Positions 29,296-38,712 of a DNA stretch of 64,000 nucleotides are shown here, piece by piece (the stretch's first letter is position 1; the number at the start of each line of letters is the position of its first letter). Position numbers and translations under genes: made by a program. The stretch lies in contig LFSH01000005.1 in the NCBI GenBank assembly GCA_001513105.1, forward strand, positions 1 through 64,000. Reading direction: 5' to 3'. The notes beneath the pieces were generated by a model that saw only the letters and a program-made list of their open reading frames with translations, ran no database searches and was not told where the DNA came from. The DNA comes from Clostridiales bacterium DTU070 (GTDB lineage: Bacteria > Bacillota > Clostridia > DSM-8532).

Positions 29296-30504
29296 ATGTT
29301 CCTTATTCGGTTATGGCATTATTTCAAAGGGTATGTTATTATTATTGTAAGCGGGCTGTCGGTGGAGAGGTTCATCAACATCTGCACCAGAAGGCAGATC
29401 CTGCTTTGGGACATTGAAAGGCTGAATGACGCCGCGGTCCTTATGAAAATGAGTATCCGAGGCTTTAGGAATGCCCGTTCGGCTGCAAGAAAATCCAGGT
29501 GCAGGGTACGGATTAAAGCCAAAAAAGGTTTGCCATTTCTCATCTGGAAATACAGGAAGAGAAAAGGTTTCATAATCGGCCTGATTGCGTTTGCAGCCCT
29601 GATATACCTGATGACATCAATTATCTGGTCCATTGAAATCACCGGTAATTATAACGTGGAAACAGGTCTGCTGATGAAGCAGATTAATGAAATGGGTATA
29701 TTCAGGGGATCGGCGAAAAGGTCGATAAACCCGAAATATGTAGCCGATATGTTAATGCTGAAAAACAGGGAGCTGTCGTGGGCAGGGGTTGAAATAAAGG
29801 GCACGAAACTCCTTATATCGGTCAGGGAGGGGATACAGCCTCCGGCCATGATACCCATGGAACAACCCTGTGATGTGATTGCGTCAAAGGATGGAATAGT
29901 TATATCGGTAATGGCCAAAAACGGTTTGGCACTTGTTAAGGAAGGGGATACTGTAAAGAAGGGACAGGTACTTATTTCAGGAGTACTGGAAAGCATACAT
30001 CCCGAGTTCGGCTCAAAATACGTGCATGCGATGGGAGAGGTCATGGCCCGTACCTGGTATGAAGTGAAAGAAGAGGTGCCCGAAAAGAGAATTATCAGGA
30101 TAAGAACGGGGCTTGAGTGGAACAGGTACAGTGTTTATTTCCTCGATTTCAGGCTCAGGCTTCCTTCAGGGAGAAATCCGTTCGCGTTGTATGAAACAAG
30201 TGTGCTTGACAAGTCCCCTGTAATTATGAACCGCTTCAAGTTCCCATTCGGCCTGATTGTTGAAAAACACCACGAGCTGAAGGAAGAGGAGCAGGCACTT
30301 GAAAAGGAGCAGGCAAGGGAATTTGCATATATGATTGCAATGAATAAAATCTCTGAAAAGATGCCCAGGGAAGCTGAAATAGTTGACCGGCAGATGCAGG
30401 TTGTTGCTTCGGAGGGCAGGGAATACTTACTGGTTACTGTTGAATGTACCGAAAATATTGCAATACAGCAGGAATTGGAGGGAATTGATGGAATCAGTCA
30501 TTGA
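29296..30504 (+). CDS. yqfD: Sporulation protein YqfD
   Basis: Membrane protein of 402 residues linked to sporulation. A cytoplasmic N-terminal part (FINICTRRQILLWDIERL) precedes one membrane helix (about 92-112) and a large extracytoplasmic domain with GVEIKGTKLLISVREG and KEGDTVKKGQVLISG. The frame is open upstream to 29239, but GGAGG before 29296 and family N termini support the shorter start. It overlaps phoH by 17 bases. Confidence 0.92.
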   Translation: MFLIRLWHYFKGYVIIIVSGLSVERFINICTRRQILLWDIERLNDAAVLMKMSIRGFRNARSAARKSRCRVRIKAKKGLPFLIWKYRKRKGFIIGLIAFAALIYLMTSIIWSIEITGNYNVETGLLMKQINEMGIFRGSAKRSINPKYVADMLMLKNRELSWAGVEIKGTKLLISVREGIQPPAMIPMEQPCDVIASKDGIVISVMAKNGLALVKEGDTVKKGQVLISGVLESIHPEFGSKYVHAMGEVMARTWYEVKEEVPEKRIIRIRTGLEWNRYSVYFLDFRLRLPSGRNPFALYETSVLDKSPVIMNRFKFPFGLIVEKHHELKEEEQALEKEQAREFAYMIAMNKISEKMPREAEIVDRQMQVVASEGREYLLVTVECTENIAIQQELEGIDGISH

Positions 30505-31468
30505 AAAAAACGTAGAGATACCTGATATTGAAACCGAGATGAACCTGTTCGGGCAGTATGATAAAAACATCCGGATTATAGAAGACGCACTGGATGTAAA
30601 AATAATAAACAGGGAAAATGAGGTGAAGATATCCGGGTTTGAATCCAGGGTTGAACAGGCCCTGGAAGTAATACACAAACTGTTGGGGCTGATAAAACAG
30701 GGAGAAACCATTACGGCGCAGAATGTGAAATACCTTATATCGGTTAACGGGGAACATACGGAGGAAGAAGACGGCCTGCCCCTGGATCTTGTTTGCATTA
30801 CCCACAGGGGTAAACCAATAAAGTCCAAAACTTACGGCCAGAAGAAGTATATTGAGGCAATAAAAAAGAATACAGTGGTTTTCAGCATTGGACCGGCGGG
30901 TACCGGGAAAACCTTTCTTGCAGTTGCCATGGCTGTGAAAGCCTTTCGTGAAAAAACTGTCAGCAGGATAATACTGACGCGTCCTGCGGTGGAAGCAGGC
31001 GAAAGACTTGGTTTTCTGCCGGGAGATTTACAGAACAAGGTTGATCCGTATCTCAGGCCCCTGTACGACGCCCTGTACCAGATAATGGGCCCCGAAGCCT
31101 ACATGACCAATATGGAGAAAGGTATTATTGAGGTAGCGCCTCTGGCTTATATGCGCGGACGTACCCTTGATGATTCTTTTATTATTCTTGACGAGGCCCA
31201 GAACACAACACCTGAGCAGATGAAGATGTTTTTAACCAGGATTGGTATAGGCTCTAAGGCCATTATTACAGGAGACATTACCCAGATAGATCTCCCCGGC
31301 GACAAGAAGTCGGGACTTATAGAGGTCCAGAAAATACTGAGAGACGTGGAAGGCATCGAGTTTGTTTACCTGAGCGGTCACGATGTTGTCCGCCATGAGC
31401 TTGTTCAGCGTATTATCAATGCGTATGAACAGTATGAAAACCGTATGAAATCAAAAGCAAAGAAATGA
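30488..31468 (+). CDS. phoH: PhoH-like ATPase
   Basis: Cytoplasmic P-loop ATPase (326 aa) of the PhoH family, associated with RNA metabolism. A KH-like N-terminal region (about 1-100) precedes the ATPase with Walker A GPAGTGKTFLAVAMA and Walker B/DEAQ in SFIILDEAQNT, then LTRIGIGSKAIITGDITQ. The frame opens at 30383, but GGAGGG before the ATG at 30488 and family length decide the start. It belongs to the conserved yqfC-yqfD-phoH-yqfF-ybeY order. Confidence 0.94.
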   Translation: MESVIEKNVEIPDIETEMNLFGQYDKNIRIIEDALDVKIINRENEVKISGFESRVEQALEVIHKLLGLIKQGETITAQNVKYLISVNGEHTEEEDGLPLDLVCITHRGKPIKSKTYGQKKYIEAIKKNTVVFSIGPAGTGKTFLAVAMAVKAFREKTVSRIILTRPAVEAGERLGFLPGDLQNKVDPYLRPLYDALYQIMGPEAYMTNMEKGIIEVAPLAYMRGRTLDDSFIILDEAQNTTPEQMKMFLTRIGIGSKAIITGDITQIDLPGDKKSGLIEVQKILRDVEGIEFVYLSGHDVVRHELVQRIINAYEQYENRMKSKAKK

Positions 31469-31557
31469 TATACCGGTTTGGTGACGCATGCATGGAAACC
31501 ATAAAGCTCATGGCAAGGCAAGCCTGTTGATTTACGAAGTGAAAGGCAGGGAGCGAT

Positions 31558-33801
31558 GTGGCGGAGAAAAAAGAAAAAAAGGATAAAAAAAGATTTCAGA
31601 AAATCGGGCAAGTCATAAGGAACACCACTTTTCAGCGTATTCTGATAGGCATTGTTTCATTGATCCTGGTCTTTATCATGATTTCGAACGGGGCGGCTCC
31701 AAGAAAATACAAGCTGACGCTGGGCATGGCTTCGGGTTTTGACATACGCGCCCCGAGGGACATAGAAAACACGATGAAAACCGAGGAACTTGCCCTTGAG
31801 CGGGTAAAGGAGATCCCACCGGTTATAAGGGAACTGGAACAAGCAAACACCCAAATGCTTGGGAATATATATGATTTCTTTGATACTCTCGACAATCTGC
31901 GTGCAAGGATAATACCGGTGATTGAAGCCGATACCGGGATGAGTGTTGCCGAGCTTCTGAAGCAGGAAAACGTTAATACGACAATTCCCATCCTGGCAAA
32001 AATGCCTGAAGAGCTGCAGAATTATTTGCTGAAGCGGGATTCACAGTCAGATATCAAGCAGCTTAAGGAGCTTCTGATCAAGCAGATTATGCCAAAGCTG
32101 TCTTCCACCGTAATTACAGAGGACAACCTGTCTGAGGTTCTTGAGGATTTTATAGGGAAAATCGAAGAAAAAACTCCTTCGGTTGAAATGCAGCAGGTTG
32201 CAAGGTATATTCTTTCAGGCGTGCTCATTCCGAACAGTATGGTCGATGAACTGGCAACCCAGGAGCGTATGAACGATTTTATCGAAGCATATAAACTTGA
32301 GAATCCTGTAATGATTTATAAGAACGAAAGGTTTATCCGCAAGGAGGACATTATAACCGCCGACAAACTTGACGTTCTGAGAAGACTTGGCATGCTTGAC
32401 GAGCAGACGGGGCCGGATTACCTGTTTCTTGTTTCGGTATTTTCGGTTCTGCTGATGCTGTGGATTATACTGGCATTATTCCTGAGGCAGTTTTCGAGGA
32501 AAACCTTTGAAAGCAGGAACGAACTGCTGCTTATTGCAAGCATTATTGTTCTTACGGTATTTTTAGCCTTTATGACGAAGGAAATAATGCCCGAATACTC
32601 TCCGTATATTACGCTCGGGTTCATTGCTCCCGTGCTTATAGCCATATTCCTGAATATTCAGATTGCAGTTGCTGTAAACTTGGTAATAACATTGTCGGTA
32701 TCGCTGATTTTCAGGGACAACCTGATTTTCATAGTCATGTTTGTAATAAGCGGTACAATAGCTTCATTTCTGTCCGCAAATGCTGATCAGAGAAGGAAAA
32801 TATCGCTGTCGGGAGTTATCATCGGTGCGGTAAACATCCTTATGGTAGCCTGCATCGGTATTATAGAAAAGAAAGACTGGATTACGATCCTTTACGAAGG
32901 AGGGCTTGCTTTTTTAAGCGGCATCCTTTCGGTAATACTTGCAATCGGTATCCTGCCGTTCTTTGAGGGTATCTTTAACATGATAACGCCGCTGAAACTC
33001 CTGGAGCTGGCTGATCCAAACCATCCGCTTCTGAAACGGCTGCTGATGGAAGCACCGGGAACATATCACCACAGCCTGATGGTAGGGAACCTGGCAGAAG
33101 TAGCGGCAAGGGAGATAGGCGGCAATGCACTGCTGGCAAGGGTTGGTGCATATTTTCATGACGTGGGCAAACTTAAACGGCCGAACTTTTTCAAGGAAAA
33201 CCAGATGTCCGAGAATCCGCACGACAGGATTACGCCGAATTTAAGCACCCTTGTTATAACATCCCACACAAAGGACGGAGAGCAGCTTGCATTGAAATAT
33301 AAACTACCGAGGGCCATTCGTGACATTATTGTTCAGCACCACGGTACAACCCTGGTTGCGTATTTTTACCATAAGGCCAAACAGGGTGAAAAAGGGGTCG
33401 AGGTTAAGGAAAGCAATTTCAGGTACGAAGGTCCGAAACCACAGTCAAAGGAAGCAGCAGTTGTTCTTCTGGCCGATTCGGTGGAGGCGGCGGTGCGTTC
33501 ATTGCCCGATAAAACAAAGGGGAAAATAGAGGGCTTGATCAGAAAGATAATTAAGGATAAACTTGATGACGGGCAGCTGGATAACTGTGATTTGACCCTT
33601 AATGACATGAATGAGATCGCAAATGCGTTTATGACGGTATTGAGCGGATTTTTCCATGAAAGGACCGAATATCCCGAGCTTGAGAAGAAGACCAGGTTGA
33701 GTGAACTTGATAAATATTATGCCGCTGCCGATGAAAACGGGGATAAGGAAAGTGAAAACCGAAATGAAAACGAAAACGGTAATTCAAAACAAACTGAATA
33801 G
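31558..33801 (+). CDS. pgpH: 7TM-HD cyclic-di-AMP phosphodiesterase (PgpH/YqfF)
   Basis: Membrane HD-domain phosphodiesterase (747 aa) that degrades c-di-AMP in PgpH relatives. One N-terminal helix (about 23-43), a large extracytoplasmic 7TM-7TMR_HD domain, seven membrane helices (about 285-480) and a cytoplasmic HD domain follow in order. The HD domain has GTYHHSLMVGNLAE, GAYFHDVGKLKRP and IVQHHGTTL. The start is GTG with AGGGAG upstream. The extreme C terminus is asparagine/glutamate-rich and overlaps ybeY by 38 bases. Confidence 0.92.
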   Translation: MAEKKEKKDKKRFQKIGQVIRNTTFQRILIGIVSLILVFIMISNGAAPRKYKLTLGMASGFDIRAPRDIENTMKTEELALERVKEIPPVIRELEQANTQMLGNIYDFFDTLDNLRARIIPVIEADTGMSVAELLKQENVNTTIPILAKMPEELQNYLLKRDSQSDIKQLKELLIKQIMPKLSSTVITEDNLSEVLEDFIGKIEEKTPSVEMQQVARYILSGVLIPNSMVDELATQERMNDFIEAYKLENPVMIYKNERFIRKEDIITADKLDVLRRLGMLDEQTGPDYLFLVSVFSVLLMLWIILALFLRQFSRKTFESRNELLLIASIIVLTVFLAFMTKEIMPEYSPYITLGFIAPVLIAIFLNIQIAVAVNLVITLSVSLIFRDNLIFIVMFVISGTIASFLSANADQRRKISLSGVIIGAVNILMVACIGIIEKKDWITILYEGGLAFLSGILSVILAIGILPFFEGIFNMITPLKLLELADPNHPLLKRLLMEAPGTYHHSLMVGNLAEVAAREIGGNALLARVGAYFHDVGKLKRPNFFKENQMSENPHDRITPNLSTLVITSHTKDGEQLALKYKLPRAIRDIIVQHHGTTLVAYFYHKAKQGEKGVEVKESNFRYEGPKPQSKEAAVVLLADSVEAAVRSLPDKTKGKIEGLIRKIIKDKLDDGQLDNCDLTLNDMNEIANAFMTVLSGFFHERTEYPELEKKTRLSELDKYYAAADENGDKESENRNENENGNSKQTE

Positions 33802-34258
33802 GAGATATCTGCCGGTTAAGGATATAAAGGCGATTATTAATGCGGCTGTCAACGCCGCGATGGAAACCGAGCAGATAGAATATCCTGTGCTTGTGTCGAT
33901 ACTTCTTGCCGAGAATGACGAGATCAGGAGAATAAATTCACAGTACAGGAATAAAGATAGTGTTACCGATGTCCTTTCATTCCCTATGCTGGAAATGGAA
34001 GACGGAGTGTTTATTACCGAACCCTGTGAGGCGGCTATGGACCAGGGAAGACTTTTTCTTGGCGATATTGTTATTTCTGTTCCAAGGGCCATTGAGCAGG
34101 CCGAAACTTATGGCCATTCAGCCGAAAGGGAACTTGCGTTTCTGGCGGTACACGGTTTGTTGCATTTATTGGGGTACGATCATAATATACCTGAAAAGGA
34201 ACAGAAAATGATAAAAAGGCAGGAGGAGGTTCTTTCGTCAATAGGCCTGCCCCGCTGA
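33764..34258 (+). CDS. ybeY: Endoribonuclease YbeY (rRNA maturation factor)
   Basis: Zinc-dependent endoribonuclease involved in 16S rRNA 3' processing and ribosome quality control, 164 aa from this start. The metal-binding motif HGLLHLLGYDH is complete and VTDVLSFPM is characteristic. In-frame starts exist at 33701 and 33731 within pgpH. The ATG at 33764 follows AAGGAAAGTGA and gives a typical length, but an earlier start is possible. Confidence 0.92.
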   Translation: MKTKTVIQNKLNRRYLPVKDIKAIINAAVNAAMETEQIEYPVLVSILLAENDEIRRINSQYRNKDSVTDVLSFPMLEMEDGVFITEPCEAAMDQGRLFLGDIVISVPRAIEQAETYGHSAERELAFLAVHGLLHLLGYDHNIPEKEQKMIKRQEEVLSSIGLPR

Positions 34259-34279
34259 AGTCTGTGATTGGAGATTATT

Positions 34280-34654
34280 ATGAAGAATAAATCACTGAAA
34301 GACAGTTTTAAACATGCCGGCCAGGGTATCAGGGAAGCGTTTGCCAATGAAAAGAATTTTAGAATACACTGTTTTGCAGCGCTGTTGGTTGTCATATCAG
34401 GAATTGTCTTTAAACTGCCCATACAAAAATGGGTTCTTTTATTCCTGGTAATCGGCTTTGTATTTGTATGCGAACTGGTAAACACCGCGGGCGAAATCCT
34501 CGTAGATATGGTTACGAGGGAATATTCGGCAGAAGCAAAGAAAGTCAAGGATATGCTTGCCGGTGCTGTGTTAATATCTGCCGCTGTTGCCTTAATTACA
34601 GGCGTCCTGGTGTTTATCGGGCCTGTAATTGATCTTGTCAGGCGTATTTTTTAA
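34280..34654 (+). CDS. dgkA: Diacylglycerol/undecaprenol kinase
   Basis: Small membrane kinase (124 aa) that, in Gram-positives, mainly phosphorylates undecaprenol for cell-wall lipid carrier recycling. Three membrane helices follow an amphipathic N terminus (SFKHAGQGIREAFANEKNFRIH). The active-site signature CELVNTAGEILVD is present. A TTG at 34268 is in frame but overlaps the GGAGA ribosome binding site, so the ATG at 34280 is used. It follows ybeY as in Bacillus. Confidence 0.94.
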   Translation: MKNKSLKDSFKHAGQGIREAFANEKNFRIHCFAALLVVISGIVFKLPIQKWVLLFLVIGFVFVCELVNTAGEILVDMVTREYSAEAKKVKDMLAGAVLISAAVALITGVLVFIGPVIDLVRRIF

Positions 34655-34674
34655 TTTCGCTGAAGGGGAATGCA

Positions 34675-35319
34675 ATGTTAGATATAAGTTTGGAAGAGAT
34701 TCTGATAAGGATACCTGTTTTGCTTATAACCGTTACTGTCCATGAGTTGTCCCATGGCTATGCGGCCTGGCTGCTTGGGGATCCTACTGCAAAAAACGAA
34801 GGAAGGCTCTCCCTGAATCCTTTGAAACATCTTGATCCTGTGGGCACCATAATGATTATTTTTTCAAGGATTGGCTGGGCAAAGCCGGTGCCTGTCAACC
34901 CGGCCTATTTCAAAAACAGAAAAAGGGGCACCATACTTGTGAGCATCGCCGGCCCGCTGTCAAACCTGGTGATGGCATTTGCAGGGGTTTTGCTGTATCT
35001 GGTTCTGTTCAGGATTGGGCTTATGGAAGAAAGCATTTTTATGAAATTCCTGCTGTCGTTTTTCATTACGAACATTAGCCTGGCTGTATTCAACCTGCTG
35101 CCTGTCCCGCCGCTGGACGGTTCAAGGATACTTTCGGGGGTTTTGCCGGATAAAAGGTATTTTGGTATCATGAAGTATGAAAGATATATAGGCATGGTTT
35201 TCTTGCTTGTAGTATTGGTTTTTCCCGATGTTTTAGGCGAGGTTCTGAATTACCTGATTATGCCTGTTTTAAGAGGTATGATCCGGTGTGCTGAATTTGT
35301 AATCGGAGTTTTTCTGTGA
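34675..35319 (+). CDS. Site-2 protease family membrane metallopeptidase (M50)
   Basis: Polytopic zinc protease (214 aa) that cleaves substrates within the membrane. HELSHG near residues 23-28 gives the zinc site, and NLLPVPPLDGSRIL provides the third ligand (Asp). NPLKHLDPVGTI and GPLSNLVMAF are typical of the YwhC/FtsH-associated subgroup without a PDZ domain. Substrate unknown. It precedes scpA by 10 bases and is likely co-transcribed. Confidence 0.9.
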   Translation: MLDISLEEILIRIPVLLITVTVHELSHGYAAWLLGDPTAKNEGRLSLNPLKHLDPVGTIMIIFSRIGWAKPVPVNPAYFKNRKRGTILVSIAGPLSNLVMAFAGVLLYLVLFRIGLMEESIFMKFLLSFFITNISLAVFNLLPVPPLDGSRILSGVLPDKRYFGIMKYERYIGMVFLLVVLVFPDVLGEVLNYLIMPVLRGMIRCAEFVIGVFL

Positions 35320-35329
35320 GGGATGGAAT

Positions 35330-36097
35330 ATGGGAAGTGAACTTAAAAGTTCACTGCATGATGCATGCACTATTAAACTGAATAATTTTGAAGGCCCCTT
35401 TGACCTGCTTTTCTACCTGATAGAAAAGAACCAGATTGATATTTATGATATTCCGATTGTTGAAATAACCGATCAGTACATGGAATATCTTTTTGCAATG
35501 CAGCAGATGGATCTGGAAATAGCCAGTGAATTCCTCGTCATGGCCTCAACATTGCTGCATATCAAGTCCAGGCTTCTTCTGCCCGCAAGAAAGGAAGAGG
35601 AACAGGAAGAGGCCGATCCTCGCGAGGAACTGATTATGAAGCTGGTGGAATATAAAAGGGTAAGAGAGCTTGCAGACATTCTGCGGGAAAGGGAGCAAAC
35701 CTGGAGCAGGGTTTATTACAAGCTCCCGGAGGCTTTGCCGGAATCTGCTTTTGAAGTGATCCTGGATGTATCCCCGCCGCTTCTGAAAGAGTGCTACCAG
35801 AGATGCATGCAGAATTATTACGACAGGCAGAATGATGTTACGCAGAAGATGAACAGGATATTGAGGCAGGAGAAGGTTTCGTTAAGGCTTAAAATCAAGG
35901 AACTGCTGTCCAGGCTGAAGCGGGGCGTAAGGCTGTGTTTTTCACAAATTTACAATCTGAAGAAAATGTCCCGCATTGAAGTGGCGACAGGGTTCCTCGC
36001 TGCGCTCGAAATAGCCAGGATGGGCAGGGCTGCTATTCATCAGAAGGAAGAATTCGGAGAAATATATATAGATCCGAAAATCAAAAGGAAGGGATAG
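35330..36097 (+). CDS. scpA: Segregation and condensation protein A
   Basis: Kleisin subunit of the SMC-ScpAB condensin, bridging SMC heads during chromosome organisation and segregation. 255 residues. The N-terminal FEGPFDLLFYLIEKNQIDIYD signature binds the SMC neck. A winged-helix C terminus has VATGFLAALEIARMGRAAIHQ. Next to scpB, five bases apart, as usual. Confidence 0.95.
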   Translation: MGSELKSSLHDACTIKLNNFEGPFDLLFYLIEKNQIDIYDIPIVEITDQYMEYLFAMQQMDLEIASEFLVMASTLLHIKSRLLLPARKEEEQEEADPREELIMKLVEYKRVRELADILREREQTWSRVYYKLPEALPESAFEVILDVSPPLLKECYQRCMQNYYDRQNDVTQKMNRILRQEKVSLRLKIKELLSRLKRGVRLCFSQIYNLKKMSRIEVATGFLAALEIARMGRAAIHQKEEFGEIYIDPKIKRKG

Positions 36098-36102
36098 GGC
36101 AA

Positions 36103-36654
36103 ATGGATGACCTGAGAGAGATTGAAAGCGTACTCGAAGCGGTTTTGTTTGCAGCGGGAGATTCTGTTTCGCTGGACAAGCTGTCCGAAATTATAGGCCA
36201 GGATAAAAAGACAACCGCGAGTATATTGTCGGGGCTGGAAATGAAGTATAAGAACTCAAACAGGGGAATAATGCTCAGGCAGCTGGGAGGCAATTACCAG
36301 TTGTGCACAAAACCCGAGTATGATGAATACATAGCATATCTCGGAACAGGAAGGAGAAAGCAGGGACTGTCCCAGGCTGCGTACGAGGTCCTTGCAATCA
36401 TTGCCTATCACCAGCCTGTAACGAAAGCCCATGTAGAGCATATACGGGGTGTGAATTCCGATAACGTGATTTCAACCCTTATGGAGAAAAATCTTATCTG
36501 TGAGGTCGGCAGGCAGGAAGCGCCGGGAAGGCCCAAACTGTACGGTACGACCGAAGAATTCTTGCGGGTGTTCGGATTCAGCTCAATTAATGATTTGCCT
36601 CAGCTGGGTATGAATGATATCCAGGTGGTAATGAACGATATGCCTGTCGATTAA
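36103..36654 (+). CDS. scpB: Segregation and condensation protein B
   Basis: Dimeric winged-helix partner of ScpA in the SMC complex, 183 aa. ESVLEAVLFAAGDSVSLDKL opens the first domain. LSQAAYEVLAIIAYHQPVT is the family hallmark, and TEEFLRVFGFSSINDLPQ lies near the end. It follows scpA directly. Confidence 0.95.
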   Translation: MDDLREIESVLEAVLFAAGDSVSLDKLSEIIGQDKKTTASILSGLEMKYKNSNRGIMLRQLGGNYQLCTKPEYDEYIAYLGTGRRKQGLSQAAYEVLAIIAYHQPVTKAHVEHIRGVNSDNVISTLMEKNLICEVGRQEAPGRPKLYGTTEEFLRVFGFSSINDLPQLGMNDIQVVMNDMPVD

Positions 36655-36712
36655 CATTAAAGGAAGAATATAACATGCAATGGCTGGATAAAATAACCGG
36701 GAGGTGAAAAGA

Positions 36713-37255
36713 ATGTACCTTCCGGTTATTTTGGTTCTTGCTGCGATACTTGCGGCAATGCTTTTTATGAGCCTTAGAATATCGGTTGAGTTTACGGCGA
36801 AAAGTTCGGGTGTTACTTATACCATCAAGGGAAGCATATTCAAATATATTAGTATAATGGAGGTAAAAAGCGGAACCGGGAGGAAAAGGAGGCATGAAGA
36901 AAAATCCGGGAAAAGGCGTGAGAAAATTCTCGATTTGGTAAGAGTTGCAATAGACAGAAAAAACGGAAAGATATTTCACATAGAAAAACTCTCCCTGTCA
37001 GGAACCTTTACAACGATGGATGCAGCGGCCGATTCAATTCTTTACGGTACGTTTCTTATATTATGGCAGTTTATATTAATTCTGCTTTCGGCAAACTTTA
37101 AGCTCGAGCATCAGAATTACAGCTTTTATCCCGATTTTCACAATAACAGGAACGAACTGATATTCCGGCTGATTCTGCGCGTTGTTATATTTAAGGCTTT
37201 ATTGCTGATAATAAAATATTATCTGGATTCAAAAACTAAAATTAATAATAGCTGA
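36713..37255 (+). CDS. DUF2953 domain protein (YtfI-like)
   Basis: Membrane protein (180 aa) with an N-terminal hydrophobic segment (1-20) and further hydrophobic stretches around 115-130 and 155-172. The middle is strongly basic (GRKRRHEEKSGKRREK). Family members are annotated DUF2953 and commonly precede ytfJ in spore formers. Function not known. A GTG at 36704 lies within the GGGAGGTGA ribosome binding site, so the ATG at 36713 is preferred. Confidence 0.8.
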   Translation: MYLPVILVLAAILAAMLFMSLRISVEFTAKSSGVTYTIKGSIFKYISIMEVKSGTGRKRRHEEKSGKRREKILDLVRVAIDRKNGKIFHIEKLSLSGTFTTMDAAADSILYGTFLILWQFILILLSANFKLEHQNYSFYPDFHNNRNELIFRLILRVVIFKALLLIIKYYLDSKTKINNS

Positions 37256-37315
37256 ATAGAATTATCCATTATTGTAAAGGATAAACAAGGATTCAGTTAT
37301 TAAGGAGGTAACAAT

Positions 37316-37765
37316 ATGGGAGCACATCCTATAGATGAACTCATGAAAACTGCCATGGAAAGCATTCGTGATATGGTGGATGTAAATACTATTGTCGGTG
37401 ATGCAGTCCAGACCGCCGATGATACCGTCATTATTCCGGTTTCACGTGTTGCCTTTGGGTTCGCGGCAGGAGGAGGAGATTACCAGGGACAAACCGATTC
37501 AAGATCGGGTTCGGAAAACAGCGGCTTTCCTTTTGCAGGCGGCAGCGGGGCAGGTGTCACAATACATCCGGTAGCCTTCCTGGTTGTAGGCAGGAACAGT
37601 ACAATCAAGCTGCTTCCGGTAGAACATAATACAACCCTTGATCGAATAATGGATTTCATACCATCGATGATAGATAAAATTTCCCCGCTGATGGCAAACA
37701 AGAAGGAGGTTGAGGAAAAAAGCAAAAACGGCAGGGAGGAAAAGAAACAGCAGGAACCTTTTTAA
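37316..37765 (+). CDS. ytfJ: Sporulation protein YtfJ (GerW family)
   Basis: Forespore protein (149 aa) of the GerW/YtfJ family, required in Bacillus for normal germination via SleB. It has HPIDELMKTAMESIRDMVD, the ISR-type VIIPVSRVAFGFAAGGG motif and a Gly/Ser-rich middle, followed by a charged tail. AAGGAGGT precedes the ATG. It is adjacent to a DUF2953 gene, as in other Firmicutes, and its stop is inside the following terminator stem. Confidence 0.93.
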   Translation: MGAHPIDELMKTAMESIRDMVDVNTIVGDAVQTADDTVIIPVSRVAFGFAAGGGDYQGQTDSRSGSENSGFPFAGGSGAGVTIHPVAFLVVGRNSTIKLLPVEHNTTLDRIMDFIPSMIDKISPLMANKKEVEEKSKNGREEKKQQEPF

Positions 37766-37795
37766 GTTCCTGCTGCTTCCGGTAATATTTTATTA
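37748..37795 (+). terminator. Terminator overlapping the end of ytfJ
   Basis: CAGCAGGAAC (37748-37757) pairs perfectly with GTTCCTGCTG (37766-37775). The loop contains the ytfJ stop. A delayed T-rich stretch (ATATTTTATTAT) follows rather than an immediate T tract. Confidence 0.65.
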
Positions 37796-37842
37796 TAGAT
37801 TAATCAGGTTTAGTACACTGAAAGGTGATAAAAACCTACCGA

Positions 37843-38052
37843 TTACTGCTTGTTGTTTACGTCGTACTGAGGATACTGGTTTCCTGTATAGCTTTCAAAA
37901 ACTTTTTTAACTATATTTCCGCCGATTGTTCCAGCTTCCCTTGAAGTCAAGTCACCGTTGTAACCCTGTTTCAGGTTGATACCTAACTGGCTGGCAATTT
38001 CAAATTTCATATTTTCAAAATTGGTTCTGCTTCTGTTATTGCTTCTTGCCAT
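37843..38052 (-). CDS. Alpha/beta-type small acid-soluble spore protein
   Basis: DNA-protecting spore coat-chromatin protein (69 aa) made in the forespore. It shows the two SASP motifs: KFEIASQLGINLKQGYNGDLTSREAG and GTIGGNIVKKVFE, the first split at the GPR cleavage region FEIAS. GPR (21.3 kb) is the expected protease. The residue after IAS is Gln where most family members have Glu. GGAGGTG precedes the ATG. It is monocistronic and divergent from flgB. Confidence 0.95.
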   Translation of the reverse strand: MARSNNRSRTNFENMKFEIASQLGINLKQGYNGDLTSREAGTIGGNIVKKVFESYTGNQYPQYDVNNKQ

Positions 38053-38240
38053 CTTTTTTTCACCTCCTCATTAACTATTATGGCTGAAAGACCGATTTAT
38101 ATGAGTAGTAAGTTATGGTGCAAATGGTTTGAAAAATACAGAATATTCCACAAAACTATTTTATATACTAAAATATATATTCAATTTTTCACAAATATTA
38201 AAAAATAACTTATATTTTGCAAGTTTATTTGTCTACTTTG

Positions 38241-38269
38241 TTGTATTTCAAATTTCAGTGTGATAATAT
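38241..38269 (+). promoter_or_regulatory. Sigma-A-type promoter upstream of the fla operon
   Basis: TTGTAT (38241-38246) and TAATAT (38264-38269) have a 17-base spacer, and TGA just before the -10 gives an extended element. It lies about 60 bases before flgB. No sigma-D element is visible here. Confidence 0.6.
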
Positions 38270-38330
38270 AACATATAGATAATTTTACGTATATTTTTGA
38301 CATAAGATAAAACTGTAAGGGGTGAGAGTG

Positions 38331-38708
38331 GTGGTAGGAAAGCTGCTTTTTTCTGGCGAAGGCATTGAAAAAGCGCTTGATGTTGCATGGAAACGTAATG
38401 AAGTCATCTCTGAGAACATCGCCAATGTCGATACACCCGGATATAAAAGAAAAGATATACAGTTTGAAGATTATCTCAATTCTGAACTGAAATCAGGCCG
38501 TATCAAAAGCAAGTTAAAACTGTCCGGCGGCGGAACCATCAGAGTAGTTACCGACAATGCCAACTACAGCTATCGCCTTGACGGCAACAATGTGGACATT
38601 GAAAGAGAAATGGCTGTTATGGCGGAAAACACAATAAGATACTACACTCTTATCAATCGTATTAATGGTCAGTTTAACAAGATAAGGACCATTATAAGGG
38701 GGGGCTGA
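38331..38708 (+). CDS. flgB: Flagellar basal-body rod protein FlgB
   Basis: Proximal rod subunit, exported by the flagellar type III system. 125 aa from the GTG at 38331, with the rod signature NEVISENIANVDTPGYKRKDI in the N-terminal coiled-coil region and a helical C terminus. Three GTG codons (38322, 38328, 38331) are in frame. AAGGGGTGA overlaps the first and best serves the third. First gene of the fla operon. Confidence 0.95.
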   Translation: MVGKLLFSGEGIEKALDVAWKRNEVISENIANVDTPGYKRKDIQFEDYLNSELKSGRIKSKLKLSGGGTIRVVTDNANYSYRLDGNNVDIEREMAVMAENTIRYYTLINRINGQFNKIRTIIRGG

Positions 38709-38712
38709 TTAA

